A stretch of DNA of 34,099 bases from JBMNTP01 sp050945795 (GCA_050945795.1 JBMNTP010000022.1:1-34099), one strand, 5' to 3'; counted from the stretch's first letter, positions 1 through 8,082 are shown. A program made the numbers and translations. The notes: generated from the sequence alone by a model not told the origin.

Positions 1-192
1 TTTCAAACGCATATAAGCGTGCGGTGTTTTTCCCGGGGGCAAACGCAAAAGGGCAGATAACAACCGGGGCCGTAATGTTGATGAAATAATTGAAAGGCCC
101 AAAGCTAAGTAGAAGGATAGTGAGTATGTAAGGCTAAGACGTTTAAAGACATATTAAAACCACCAGTATTTAGAAAGCGGGGAAGAATGATT

Positions 193-663
193 ATGAACAA
201 TACAGCAGTAGAAGCTCATCAATCAAGCATTGGCAACATGCAGGCAAATGTTATGGCGATGTTGTGCTACGTTTCTGGAACGGTGCTCGGATTTATACCG
301 GTAATTAGCTACGTGGCCTGGCTTGCGCCACTGGTTATCTTCTTTATTGAGAAAGAAAGCCACTTTGTTAAATTCCACGCCATGCAGGCTTTCTTGCTTA
401 ATTTAGTAGGAGTGGCGCTGGGACTTTTGGTATCGGTGGTGCTAGGCGGCATTATGGCGGCATCGGTAGCAATGGCAACGGATTATGCCAGCATGACCGG
501 AGCGCTTGGCTCAATAGCGATTGTAGGGGTTTTAACAACTATTATCTCTCTTTTGATACTTGTTATTGCCATTATAGCTTTGATAAAGGCATACAAATAT
601 TCCGAATATCAAATACCGCTTATTGGCGGGCTGGCGAAAAAGCTGGCAGGGAAGGTGCAATAA
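193..663 (+). CDS. DUF4870/Tic20-like small integral membrane protein
   Basis: A 156-residue hydrophobic protein of unknown function. It has about four membrane-spanning stretches: residues ~20-45 (AMLCYVSGTVLGFIPVI), ~45-60, ~70-100 and ~115-145. A short polar segment after the second stretch carries the F-x-x-x-H-A-x-Q-A motif (VKFHAMQAF), which is typical of DUF4870/Tic20-like proteins. I chose the ATG at 193 because GGGGAAG at 179-185 lies 7 nt upstream; the ATG at 187 would be only 1 nt from it. The protease gene starts 28 bp downstream on the same strand, so the two may be co-transcribed. The family call rests on motif and topology. No enzymatic role can be read from the sequence. Confidence 0.85.
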   Translation: MNNTAVEAHQSSIGNMQANVMAMLCYVSGTVLGFIPVISYVAWLAPLVIFFIEKESHFVKFHAMQAFLLNLVGVALGLLVSVVLGGIMAASVAMATDYASMTGALGSIAIVGVLTTIISLLILVIAIIALIKAYKYSEYQIPLIGGLAKKLAGKVQ

Positions 664-691
664 CCCGAAAAACTATTTCGAGGTGATTAAA

Positions 692-2368
692 ATGTTAAAA
701 CGTTTTTTAGCTTATGTTTTAACAATAGTGATGGTATTCGCGGCGTTTGGCACGACCGCGCATGCTGAAACTATGGATACGCGCACACTCGCGACTATAA
801 ATAAGCCGGGGGTTGTGCTCGTACAGACAACATGGACGGCCGATGTTACATGGTATGAGTTCGCGCTTGACAGCAGCCTCGAATCCGACCTTATATATGA
901 AGTTGAGCGCATGATTGAAAGAGGGCAGATAGGCTCAAGCGACCAGGAAATATTCCAGGCTATGATATCGCTTTTGATACAGTTCATGGAATACTACGCT
1001 TTCTCAACAGGCAATACGACAACCGAGCAGATGAGTACGGCGGCGGTAGGCACAGGCTTTATAGTAACGCCTGACGGGTATATGATTACAAACGCCCATG
1101 TCATACATACCGATGCCGATGCGCTCAATATGCAGTTCGCTATGACATCACTCGAGCAGCACACCATAGACGCGACCAATCAATTCATGGAAGAGATGCG
1201 GCGCTCCGGCTATCAAATGACGCAGGAGGAATGGGATGGCTTCGCGAACGCATGGTATCGATTGTTGGCGCAGAGCATGGATATACGCAACCTTCAAACG
1301 TATTATCAATCCTATATAGGCAACGTTACGCCGGGCAGCGATGTTTCGGCGAGGGGCAGGGGACTTGACCTTAGAAAAGTCGGCGAGCCTATACCCGGCA
1401 AAGATATAGCGATATTGAAAATGGAAGGCACAAACCTTCCGACAGTAAAGCTTGGAGACGATTCTTCGCTTAGAACAGGTGATAGAGTGTATGCGATGGG
1501 GTATCCGGCGGTAGCAACGCTTTCGGGCGCGCTAAACGTGGCGCAGGCTATACAGGAGCCTACGCTAACGCAGGGCATAGTAAGCGCTAGGAAAGAAATG
1601 GCCGGAGGATGGAGCATAATCCAGACTGACGCCGCGATACACGGCGGTAACTCCGGCGGTCCGCTTTTCAATGAGGCGGGTGAAGTAATCGCAGTTAATA
1701 CCTTCGGTATGCTCGAATCATCGGGAGCCTCGGCTGCCGGAATGAACTTCGCGATACCTATAAATATCGCTAAGCAGTTCCTCAACGAAATAAACGTGCA
1801 GCCTTCGGAGAGCGAATTCTCTGCCGATTTCAACGAGGCTCTGACCGCTTACAACAGCGGCGACTATAACAAGGCGCTGGATCTGTTGCGCGGTATAAAC
1901 GAAACGAATCCCGGGTTCCCTGTTGTGCAGCAATTGCTTGCAGACGCTAGACTGGCATCTGATGAAAACCCGCAGCCTGAAGTAGATGAGCAGGCATCCG
2001 CCACGCCGAAGGTTGGAGCTTTGGGGATAGCAGCATTTGCGGCATTGGCGATAGTTGTTGTAGCGGCGATTGTGACGGCGGTAATACTCATAAGGCGCAA
2101 AAAACCGGTGTTGAGCAGTGCTGGAGCGCCGATGCAAAGCCAAACGCCTGTTAAGGCGGCGGCAACTCCGCCGCAAAAGACAGAAATGACGGCTGAGGAG
2201 CAGGTACTATCCAATTGCGCGAAATGCGGAACGGATTTAGATGAGGACTCCAAATTCTGCAAAATGTGCGAGGAGATTACCGAGAAAACATCGGATAATT
2301 GCTCAAACTGCGGCGAGCCGTTGGCACCGGAATCGAAATTCTGCCCCAACTGCGGTAACGCGAGATAA
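692..2368 (+). CDS. Membrane-anchored HtrA/trypsin-like serine protease with C-terminal zinc ribbons
   Basis: A 558-residue S1C-type serine protease. Residues 1-25 form a signal peptide ending AHA. The catalytic triad is visible: His136 (TNAHV), Asp238 (GKDIAIL) and Ser321 (GGNSGGP). His and Asp are 102 residues apart, against about 30 in DegP, so there is a helical insertion of about 70 residues. There is no PDZ domain. After the protease comes a TPR-like helical pair (~378-425), a transmembrane helix (~442-467) and two four-Cys zinc ribbons (C509/C512/C523/C526 and C537/C540/C551/C554). This layout predicts an external protease and a cytoplasmic zinc-ribbon tail. The start at 692 has GAGGTGAT just upstream; the longer reading from 623 would overlap the previous gene. 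A surface stress or signalling protease is inferred; the substrate is unknown. Confidence 0.9.
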   Translation: MLKRFLAYVLTIVMVFAAFGTTAHAETMDTRTLATINKPGVVLVQTTWTADVTWYEFALDSSLESDLIYEVERMIERGQIGSSDQEIFQAMISLLIQFMEYYAFSTGNTTTEQMSTAAVGTGFIVTPDGYMITNAHVIHTDADALNMQFAMTSLEQHTIDATNQFMEEMRRSGYQMTQEEWDGFANAWYRLLAQSMDIRNLQTYYQSYIGNVTPGSDVSARGRGLDLRKVGEPIPGKDIAILKMEGTNLPTVKLGDDSSLRTGDRVYAMGYPAVATLSGALNVAQAIQEPTLTQGIVSARKEMAGGWSIIQTDAAIHGGNSGGPLFNEAGEVIAVNTFGMLESSGASAAGMNFAIPINIAKQFLNEINVQPSESEFSADFNEALTAYNSGDYNKALDLLRGINETNPGFPVVQQLLADARLASDENPQPEVDEQASATPKVGALGIAAFAALAIVVVAAIVTAVILIRRKKPVLSSAGAPMQSQTPVKAAATPPQKTEMTAEEQVLSNCAKCGTDLDEDSKFCKMCEEITEKTSDNCSNCGEPLAPESKFCPNCGNAR

Positions 2369-2676
2369 ACTGACTGTGCTTTAGGCGCATAGTTATATAG
2401 TGATTGCATAAGCAGAATACGATTCAGAGTATTATTGAAAAAGACCTGATGGCGATTAATTAAAAATAATGCTTTGCGCGGCGAGTCTTAAATAGCTACC
2501 GCGCAAAGCGAATATACCTCTCATAACAACCTATTATAAAAAACTCCCACACACCCGAATATCCGCCCATACCTCTAAAAAGAGCGCGGCGGATATTTGG
2601 GTGTTTACTTTGCGGCGTGTTTTGTTACGAGCATGTTTTGCAAAGCTACTGTGAGAGCTATATGAACGCATTATAA
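2369..2676. other. Convergent intergenic region with two long inverted repeats
   Basis: 308 bp with no gene, between the protease and the convergent VOC gene. It holds two strong hairpins. The first has 11-bp perfect arms at 2471-2481 and 2499-2509. The second has 16-bp arms at 2551-2566 and 2589-2604 with one mismatch that is a G-U wobble in RNA. Both are better terminators for the minus strand, where T-rich tracts follow them. I see nothing else here. Confidence 0.7.
2541..2604 (-). terminator. Terminator for the VOC-family gene
   Basis: Inverted repeat of 16-bp arms (2551-2566 and 2589-2604, one wobble pair), followed on the minus strand by GTGGGAG and then a TTTTTT run at about 2538-2543. 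It lies about 70 bp past the VOC stop codon. Confidence 0.5.
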
Positions 2677-3114
2677 TTACTTTTTATAAGGTTCGCCTAT
2701 CTCGATTAAATTGCCGTCGGGATCTTTGAAGAACAGGAATGTCTGCGTCTTTCCCGCTACCGGCCCAATCTCAAATTCGATGCCATCATCGGTAAGAGAT
2801 TTAACAACGGCGTCTAAATCGTCGGTTGTAAGCGCTAAATGATGTATGCCGATGCGATTCCAAACGGTGCTTTGGCACTCTTCAAGCTTATCGAACCAGA
2901 AAAATTCCAGCTTGGCGCCCCCGGCCGACTGCATAAAAAGTATTTCTCCGTTTGTGCCTTCGGGTAGCTGGTAAAAGGAATTTTTAGCTTGCCAATACTC
3001 TTCCCAGCTTGTGGCAAACGGTTCGGCGGCTGTAAAGCCTAGCTTTTCATAAAAGCGCCTGGTAACGTCGAGATCTTTTACGGTAATGCCCACATGTATA
3101 AAATCTAACTTCAT
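2677..3114 (-). CDS. VOC/glyoxalase superfamily protein
   Basis: A 145-residue single protein of the vicinal-oxygen-chelate fold. It opens with LDFIHVGITVKDLDVTRRFYEKLGF, the usual first beta-alpha-beta module with a metal-ligand His. The second module contains IHHLALTTDDLDAVV, and the C-terminus FFKDPDGNLIEIGEP has the conserved D-P-(D/N)-G-N-x-(I/L)-E with a metal-ligand Glu. The metal-binding positions expected of a glyoxalase or related dioxygenase/isomerase are therefore present. The substrate cannot be assigned, and lactoylglutathione lyase is only one option. GGAGG lies 8 nt upstream of the ATG. It stands alone on the minus strand, divergent from the catalase gene. Confidence 0.9.
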   Translation of the reverse strand: MKLDFIHVGITVKDLDVTRRFYEKLGFTAAEPFATSWEEYWQAKNSFYQLPEGTNGEILFMQSAGGAKLEFFWFDKLEECQSTVWNRIGIHHLALTTDDLDAVVKSLTDDGIEFEIGPVAGKTQTFLFFKDPDGNLIEIGEPYKK

Positions 3115-3424
3115 GTATATGCCTCCTCTAAGATATTATATAAGCTCGTATTTATACATTATATAATAAAACTTGGCAAATTGAAGTGCATATCGGCTTT
3201 TTAATTATTTAATGCTGTTAGTATAAAAATGTATTTTTAGCTCCTAAGCCTTTAGAAAGTATTATTCATCCGAAGTTCCAAAGCGTGGCTATGAATACCT
3301 CCAAAGAGCTTTCTGCAATTAAAATTTAAGCTTTACCATCCGATATCATGATGCCTTCTAAGAATAAATTATTATCAAGTTAGAAATAACTAATGTTATA
3401 ATAAAATTTAAAGGAGGCAGCTAA
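3115..3424. other. Divergent intergenic region, VOC gene / catalase
   Basis: 310 AT-rich bp with no gene. The only readable signals are the ribosome binding site of the VOC gene at the left edge, and a TATAAT box (3397-3402) with GGAGG (3413-3417) before the catalase. One half-site TTATAAT of the PerR/Fur type overlaps the -10 box, but no convincing second half follows, so peroxide control is only a possibility. Confidence 0.5.
3372..3402 (+). promoter_or_regulatory. Probable catalase promoter (-10 TATAAT)
   Basis: A perfect TATAAT at 3397-3402 lies 22 bp before the catalase start codon. The best -35 candidate is TTATCA at 3372-3377 with a long 19-bp spacer, so the -35 box is weak. An activator or relief from a repressor may be needed. 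Confidence 0.45.
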
Positions 3425-5467
3425 ATGGATGACAAAATAGTTATAAACGAAAATAGCAAGATTGAACAATTGCAACAATGCCGCGAAAACAATACCGGCG
3501 GGCCAATGACAAGCGATGCTGGATTAAAAATCGCGGATGATGAGTGGTCGTTAAGAGCGGGGCAACGAGGCCCAACTCTCCTTCAAGATTTCCACTTTTT
3601 CAAAAAGCAGTCGCACTTTAACCGCGAAAGGATACCCGAAAGAGTGGTGCACGCGAGGGGATATGGCGCTCATGGATATTTTGAATGCACTAAATCCATG
3701 AAAGAATATACAACAGCCCGTTTGCTGCAAGAAGTCGGTTGTAAGGTTCCTATCTTTGTCAGGTTTTCCACGCTGCAAGGCGGCAGAGGCTCCAAGGATA
3801 CCGCTCAGGACGTGCGGGGATTTGCGGTTAAGTTTTATACAGATGAAGGCAACTTAGATCTATTAGCACTTCAATTCCAAGTGTTCCTCGTAGCCGACGC
3901 GATGAAGTTTGTTGACGCTGTGCATGCCCTTAAGCCGGAGCCGCATAGCGATATACCGCAGGCTACCTCCGCCCATGATAACTTCTGGGACTATGTCGCG
4001 AATAACCAAGAAACCACACATATGATTCTGTGGCTTATTTCGGGCAGAGGGCGCCCGAGAAGCTGGAGGATGATGGATGGTTATCCTATCAATACATTTC
4101 GTTTTATAAATGAGCAAGGAAAATCCACCTTTGTGCGTTTTCATTTTAAAGCGGTTTTAGGAGTTCATTCGCTGTTGCTGGACGAAGCCAATATTATAGG
4201 AGGAGTAGATCCCGATTACCATAGGCGTGACTTAATAGAGGCTATAGAGCGGGGAGCTTATCCTGAATATGAATTTGGAGTACAACTGATTCCCGAAGAA
4301 GACGAGTTTAAATATGATTTTGACGTTCTTGATGATACAAAGCTTTGGCCGGAGGAGAATGTGCCTCTTGAAATTATAGGTAAAATGACGCTAAACAAGC
4401 TAACGGATAATGAATTCGCGGAAACGGAACAGGCCGGCTTTGACCCTTCAAACCTTGTTCCCGGAATTGATTTCTCCAATGACCCTGTTTTACAGGGCAG
4501 GTCGTTCGCGTATAGGGATACCCATTATCATCGGTTGGGAACAGGCAATGTTGAGGAGATTCCCATTAACCGCCCGCTTGTTAAAACGAATTTTAACCAT
4601 AGGGATAGCTTTGTGAAGCATAGGATTGATGCGGATAGAGTAAACTATCATAGAAATTCGCTGGCTAACAATACCCCATCTGAGACTTCTGCCGCCGAAG
4701 GGGGATATGAGCATTATCCCGGCAAGGTTGAGGGTCAGGTCACAAGAGAAGTGCCTAGTTCTTCTTTCACCGATTTTTTCTCTCAGGCGAGAATGTTCTG
4801 GAACAGTATGTCTGCCGCTGAAAAGGGGCAGTTAATCGAAACGTTTAATTTCCATCTAGGAATGGTGAAAAGCGTTTCCGTGCGTCAACAGAATGTCGAT
4901 TTACTTGGCAACGTTGATAAAGAAATGGCGACGGAAATCGCTAAATACCTTGGCGTTAATCCACCAAGTGGAGACCATGTTCCGGTAACGAAAAGCTCGC
5001 CGGCTCTTAGCATGGATAATATGCCGCGCAGTGCGTACACGCAAAAAGTCGGAGTTTTGATTGGCAATGGGTTTAATGACAAAGAGGTGCAATCGGTTCT
5101 AAACGCATTAAACCAAAATACGGCTTTTTATGATATTGTTAGCGATAAACTCGGCACGGTTACCGGCGCTAATGGTTTGCAAATTCAGGTCAATAAAATG
5201 TTTATCACAACTCACCCTGTCTTATTCGATTCTCTTTATGTGGTCGGTGGGAATACAGATGGGCAATCAAAATTTGATCAGGATATTACAGAATATGTTA
5301 AGACGGCTTATAAGTATTATAAACCTATCGGCATATCTTCTGGCGCGGAGCACTATATTCAAGAAACCGGCAACTTGGCCGGAGTTGTTTTCGCTAAGGA
5401 TAGCGCAAATTTCGCGGATGATTTTGTTACAGCGGTGTCTCAACAACGTTTTTGGGATAGGTCGTAG
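3425..5467 (+). CDS. katE: Large-subunit (clade 2, KatE/HPII-type) catalase with altered distal residues
   Basis: A 680-residue heme catalase domain plus a C-terminal DJ-1/PfpI-like domain (~540-680), the layout of E. coli HPII, which is a little longer. The distal His76 (VVHARG) and the proximal pocket Arg359 and Tyr363 (GRSFAYRDT) are present. The segment usually read as D-L-V-G-N-N-x-P-V-F is here DLLALQFQVF (145-154), so both Asn positions, including the catalytic distal Asn, are replaced by Leu149 and Gln150. The usual (V/I)HTF motif is INTF (Asn223). The flanks match the family well. Reading the tract with two compensating one-base indels would give S-I-P-V-F but still no Asn-Asn. GGAGG lies 7 nt before the ATG. 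The family is certain, but normal catalase activity is uncertain. Confidence 0.93.
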   Translation: MDDKIVINENSKIEQLQQCRENNTGGPMTSDAGLKIADDEWSLRAGQRGPTLLQDFHFFKKQSHFNRERIPERVVHARGYGAHGYFECTKSMKEYTTARLLQEVGCKVPIFVRFSTLQGGRGSKDTAQDVRGFAVKFYTDEGNLDLLALQFQVFLVADAMKFVDAVHALKPEPHSDIPQATSAHDNFWDYVANNQETTHMILWLISGRGRPRSWRMMDGYPINTFRFINEQGKSTFVRFHFKAVLGVHSLLLDEANIIGGVDPDYHRRDLIEAIERGAYPEYEFGVQLIPEEDEFKYDFDVLDDTKLWPEENVPLEIIGKMTLNKLTDNEFAETEQAGFDPSNLVPGIDFSNDPVLQGRSFAYRDTHYHRLGTGNVEEIPINRPLVKTNFNHRDSFVKHRIDADRVNYHRNSLANNTPSETSAAEGGYEHYPGKVEGQVTREVPSSSFTDFFSQARMFWNSMSAAEKGQLIETFNFHLGMVKSVSVRQQNVDLLGNVDKEMATEIAKYLGVNPPSGDHVPVTKSSPALSMDNMPRSAYTQKVGVLIGNGFNDKEVQSVLNALNQNTAFYDIVSDKLGTVTGANGLQIQVNKMFITTHPVLFDSLYVVGGNTDGQSKFDQDITEYVKTAYKYYKPIGISSGAEHYIQETGNLAGVVFAKDSANFADDFVTAVSQQRFWDRS

Positions 5468-5564
5468 AAGGTGTTTAAAAGCATAGGTTGATATATAGGT
5501 ATTTCTAATATAAGAGGCCTTTATAAAGTAGTATAATGATTTTGTTTCTAGGCCTTTAAGTACT

Positions 5565-5592
5565 AAAAAAGCCCGTAGCTATGGGCTTTTTT
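5565..5592. terminator. Bidirectional terminator, catalase / MscS channel
   Basis: Stem AAAGCCC / GGGCTTT with an 8-nt loop, flanked by an A6 run on the left and a T6 run on the right. It sits between two convergent genes and can serve both. Confidence 0.85.
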
Positions 5593-5629
5593 ATTTATAT
5601 ACTTTTAGCGTCAAATGCCAAACTGTAGG

Positions 5630-6706
5630 TTATTCCTCCTCGTGAAGGTGGGCAGACAGGGACGTGCCGCGCACATGAAGCGTTTTTGTGGGCAACGCGA
5701 ACTCTATTCCGCGATTTTCAAACTCCTGCTTAATTCTAAGATTCACTTGTTGGTTTATGTCCATATATGTGTCATAGTTGCTGTCCAATATATAGAATAC
5801 TACTTCAAAATTGAGACTAAAATCACCATAAGACTTAAAATGAGCTCGGCCAAACTGTGTGTTTGGGATGCTCGTGACAATCTCTTTTATAATGGTCGGT
5901 ATTTCCTTTAGCTTGTCGTATTCGGTGTTGTATGTTACGCCGATGGTAAAAAGACTCCTTCTCTGCTTTAGCGTTTTATAGTTGCTTATGCGCGAACCTG
6001 TGAGATCGGAATTTGAGAATATAAGCTGCTCACCGTTAAGTGAACGCAGGCGAGTTGTTTTTAAGCCAATATGCTCCACAATCCCCGTATGTTCTCCAGT
6101 AGCAATAAAGTCGCCTTCCTCAAAGGGTTTATCAAAAAATATTGAGAAGTAACAAAAAACATCTTCTAAGACAGCCTGAGCGGCGAAAGCAATCGCTATG
6201 CCGCCTATTCCAAGGCCGGTAATAAGAGAGTTTATCTTAACGCCGATATTATCAAGGTATAGTATCAGCACAATAATCCAAACAAGCATTTTTATTGTTA
6301 TGCTCATCCATTTGTACGCTGTCGAGTTTTCGCTGTAATGCTTTTTCAACATCACTTTGTTTACTAGATATACTAAAACAGATGAAATAAACTGCGCCCC
6401 GAAAAAAGCAGCAACAGCAAAGGCAACGGCATTGATTATTGATGTTAATGTAGTGCCTATGGTCAGAATTTTAAAGCTCAGAAACGCCGCCATAACATAT
6501 AGTATGGGGATCAGATATTTTTCAATGCCTTTCACCAAAAGATCATCGGCTTGAGTTTCTGTTTTCTTGGCCCAAATACCGAGGCGGTTTAATACATAGC
6601 GCCGAACAATGAATATGGCGATAAAACAGACAAGCAACGATGTTATAAATAGCGAGTACTGCAATAAAGTATTGTTTAAAAATTCTGTATTAAGGAAGTC
6701 AGTCAA
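5630..6706 (-). CDS. Small-conductance mechanosensitive channel, MscS family
   Basis: A 358-residue membrane protein that would open under membrane tension to release solutes during hypo-osmotic shock. Several N-terminal transmembrane helices are followed by the pore-lining helix with its Gly/Ala-rich pattern (NSLITGLGIGGIAIAFAAQAVLEDVFCYFSIF). The soluble beta domain comes next: FEEGDFI...GIVEHIGLKTTRLRSLNGEQLIFSNS, the MscS hallmark. The C-terminal alpha/beta domain ends near LPTKTLHVRG. The start is the TTG at 6706, because AAGGAG lies 7 nt upstream; the longer in-frame ATG at 6766 has no such site. It is a single gene converging on the catalase. Confidence 0.93.
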   Translation of the reverse strand: MTDFLNTEFLNNTLLQYSLFITSLLVCFIAIFIVRRYVLNRLGIWAKKTETQADDLLVKGIEKYLIPILYVMAAFLSFKILTIGTTLTSIINAVAFAVAAFFGAQFISSVLVYLVNKVMLKKHYSENSTAYKWMSITIKMLVWIIVLILYLDNIGVKINSLITGLGIGGIAIAFAAQAVLEDVFCYFSIFFDKPFEEGDFIATGEHTGIVEHIGLKTTRLRSLNGEQLIFSNSDLTGSRISNYKTLKQRRSLFTIGVTYNTEYDKLKEIPTIIKEIVTSIPNTQFGRAHFKSYGDFSLNFEVVFYILDSNYDTYMDINQQVNLRIKQEFENRGIEFALPTKTLHVRGTSLSAHLHEEE

Positions 6707-7007
6707 AAGTAATCTCCTTGTTGATAAATGATTAAATATTATAACACAAAGGTAAACTTGCGACAAACTCTACAACCTAAGCGTTGGGATTACGGCAAAA
6801 AACAACGTGCGTGGGAATTTATATTTATTTAAACTAATTATAGCCAAAGGAGCCTATAGTATAAGGCTTTAGGGTTTTTTAAAGCGTTTTAAATCATTAA
6901 TTATCAGTAAGAATCTCTATTTAACATTGCCTGAGGATAATTGATGTATCCGTTTCGATTTGTTCTGCGTAAGTTTTCAAGTACACATCCATGTATGCCA
7001 AGTTGGA

Positions 7008-7435
7008 TCTACGTCGGTTGATTTTGAAGGGATAGCGGAATATAATAACGGTGTAGGAACAATGGCTGTTCACAGGGAGAGTTCAATTATTGCTAGCCGT
7101 GCTCTTGACAAGACGCTGAAAGCTGGGGACAATGTTGTTATTCCTACAGTAGGCGTACAGTAGGCGGGGACTTAAGGAATGTGGAGACTCTTGCTCAGCG
7201 GCTCAACGATGCTGGCTACACCACTACATTGATTTATAATGATTTGCCTATGGAGAAAGCACTTGAACGCAATATCAACCGATTCATTGAAACTCAGCGA
7301 TTGGTTGATCCTGAATATCATCTGGACAACGAATATAAGCCTTTGCAGACTTATTTAGACTTGAGAGGGAGTGATTCATTTGACAGATGCGAAACATACT
7401 CCAACGACGTCGAAAGAGGACACGAGCCGGTTAGG
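7008..7435 (+). pseudogene. Zeta-toxin-like kinase, truncated and frameshifted
   Basis: Remnant of a zeta-toxin-family protein (P-loop kinases; the toxin members phosphorylate UDP-N-acetylglucosamine). The first part reads EYNNGVGTMAVHRESSIIASRALDKTLKAGDNVVIPTVG and stops at 7161. The second reads LRNVETLAQRLNDAGYTTTLIYNDLPMEKALERNINRFIETQRLVDP...YSNDVERGHEP. The two are in different frames. The cause is visible: TACAGTAGGCG occurs twice back to back (7145-7155 and 7156-7166), and removing one copy joins the frames as IPTVGGDLRNVETL. The N-terminal Walker A region is missing, and the reading past ~7435 looks non-coding. There is no start codon with a ribosome binding site. The quoted stretches are short extracts of the two frames. 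The product is almost certainly non-functional. Confidence 0.75.
7145..7166 (+). repeat. Perfect 11-bp tandem duplication that breaks the zeta-like gene
   Basis: TACAGTAGGCG is present twice in direct succession. An 11-bp gain shifts the reading frame and creates the in-frame TAG at 7161. Deleting either copy restores a continuous family-like reading, so this is a recent slippage-type mutation. Confidence 0.9.
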
Positions 7436-7556
7436 TTGGAAAGTCTCCCCGATAACGGGGAGAGAGTACTACGACTTCGGGGAAGTGGAACTGCTCACGA
7501 TACTCGAAGAGTTGGACAAAAAGGACGAGGAACGGGAGAGAACTCAAGCCGAATAA
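7380..7556 (+). CDS. Small hypothetical protein (58 aa) or shifted tail of the zeta-like gene
   Basis: Not recognised. Reading from the TTG at 7380 gives a 58-residue charged protein: LTDAKHTPTTSKEDTS, then LGWKVSPITGREYYDFGEVE, LLTILEELDKKDEERERTQAE. The second half has the composition of a real amphipathic helix. GAGAGGGAG lies about 7 nt upstream, and a good terminator follows 15 bp after the stop. It overlaps the zeta-like frame by about 50 bp in another frame. It is either a genuine small gene overlapping the end of the zeta-like gene, possibly a partner, or its C-terminus after another frameshift. Confidence 0.45.
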   Translation: MTDAKHTPTTSKEDTSRLGWKVSPITGREYYDFGEVELLTILEELDKKDEERERTQAE

Positions 7557-7571
7557 CCCCACAAACCACAG

Positions 7572-7593
7572 AAGCGCCGGAAGGCGCTTTTTT
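7572..7593 (+). terminator. Intrinsic terminator after the small ORF
   Basis: Stem AAGCGCC / GGCGCTT with a GGAA tetraloop, followed by a T6 run. It marks the end of the transcript carrying the zeta-like remnant and the 58-aa ORF. Confidence 0.85.
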
Positions 7594-7800
7594 ATGCCAT
7601 CAGACAGCGAAAACGTGCAAGCTATGGCGGCAGAGCGGCGCCCGAACATCACGGCAGAGATGTGGTGGCGTGACGACCCTTCGTCATTCCATGTCGGGCA
7701 AAAAGTTAACATCGGGGAATTTGATAGCGCAACTATAGTAGATATAGATAAAAACACCAAAGTAACCTTTGAGCGCGCGCAGCAAACAGGCACCGTTTAG
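7594..7800 (+). CDS. Doubtful 68-aa ORF, possible gene fragment
   Basis: Not recognised. The second half (FHVGQKVNIGEFDSATIVDIDKNTKVTFERAQ, given here as a composition cue) alternates hydrophobic and polar residues like a small beta-barrel. The ATG lies directly in the T-run of the preceding terminator with no ribosome binding site. It may be a fragment of a larger accessory gene in this decayed patch. Confidence 0.25.
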   Translation: MPSDSENVQAMAAERRPNITAEMWWRDDPSSFHVGQKVNIGEFDSATIVDIDKNTKVTFERAQQTGTV

Positions 7801-7861
7801 CGGGGTTACTCAGATTTAACTTGTTTGCAAATATCAACTCTAAGTTTCTATAACTCTAAAC

Positions 7862-7945
7862 AAAAAAGGAGCTGAGGTCCGTGCTACGGGCCAACATTTC
7901 CAATCCGAAACGGACGGTGTTCTTCCCGAGGCTGTTCCCAGCTCC
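7862..7945 (-). ncRNA. Putative small structured RNA, copy 1
   Basis: About 84 nt, starting at the G 7 nt after the -10 box. The outer stem is GGAGCTG / CAGCTCC (7939-7945 with 7868-7874). A middle CGGG / CCCG stem follows. The apical part forms AACA / TGTT and TCCG-TTT-CGGA. It ends in six U. The outer stem differs from copies 2 and 3 by a compensating G-C for A-U change. The apical region is longer and different from theirs. Confidence 0.6.
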
Positions 7946-7951
7946 ACTATT

Positions 7952-7980
7952 AGTTTACGAGAATTGTTCAAAAATATCAA
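7952..7980 (-). promoter_or_regulatory. Promoter of small RNA copy 1
   Basis: Minus strand: TTGATA (7980-7975), 17-bp spacer, TAAACT (7957-7952). The predicted start at about 7945 is the first base of the hairpin. Confidence 0.7.
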
Positions 7981-8003
7981 CTCTATGTTGCTATAACTCT
8001 AAC

Positions 8004-8082
8004 AAAAAAAGAAGCTGAGGTCTTGGTTCCGGGCCTACCTTCTAGCAAAACTAGCGTACTTCCCGGTGCTCACTCAGCTTCT
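8004..8082 (-). ncRNA. Putative small structured RNA, copy 2
   Basis: About 79 nt. The outer stem AGAAGCTGAG / CTCAGCTTCT is 10 bp. The middle stem is CCGGG / CCCGG. The internal loop AAGTACG opposite AAGGTAGG is shared with copy 3. The apical stem is CTAG-TTTTG-CTAG. It ends with a U7 run directly after the outer stem, so the outer stem also acts as terminator. Confidence 0.65.

Noticed and set aside
3391..3411. Full PerR box at the catalase promoter
   Set aside because: Only one good half-site (TTATAAT); the second half does not match, so I report only the promoter.
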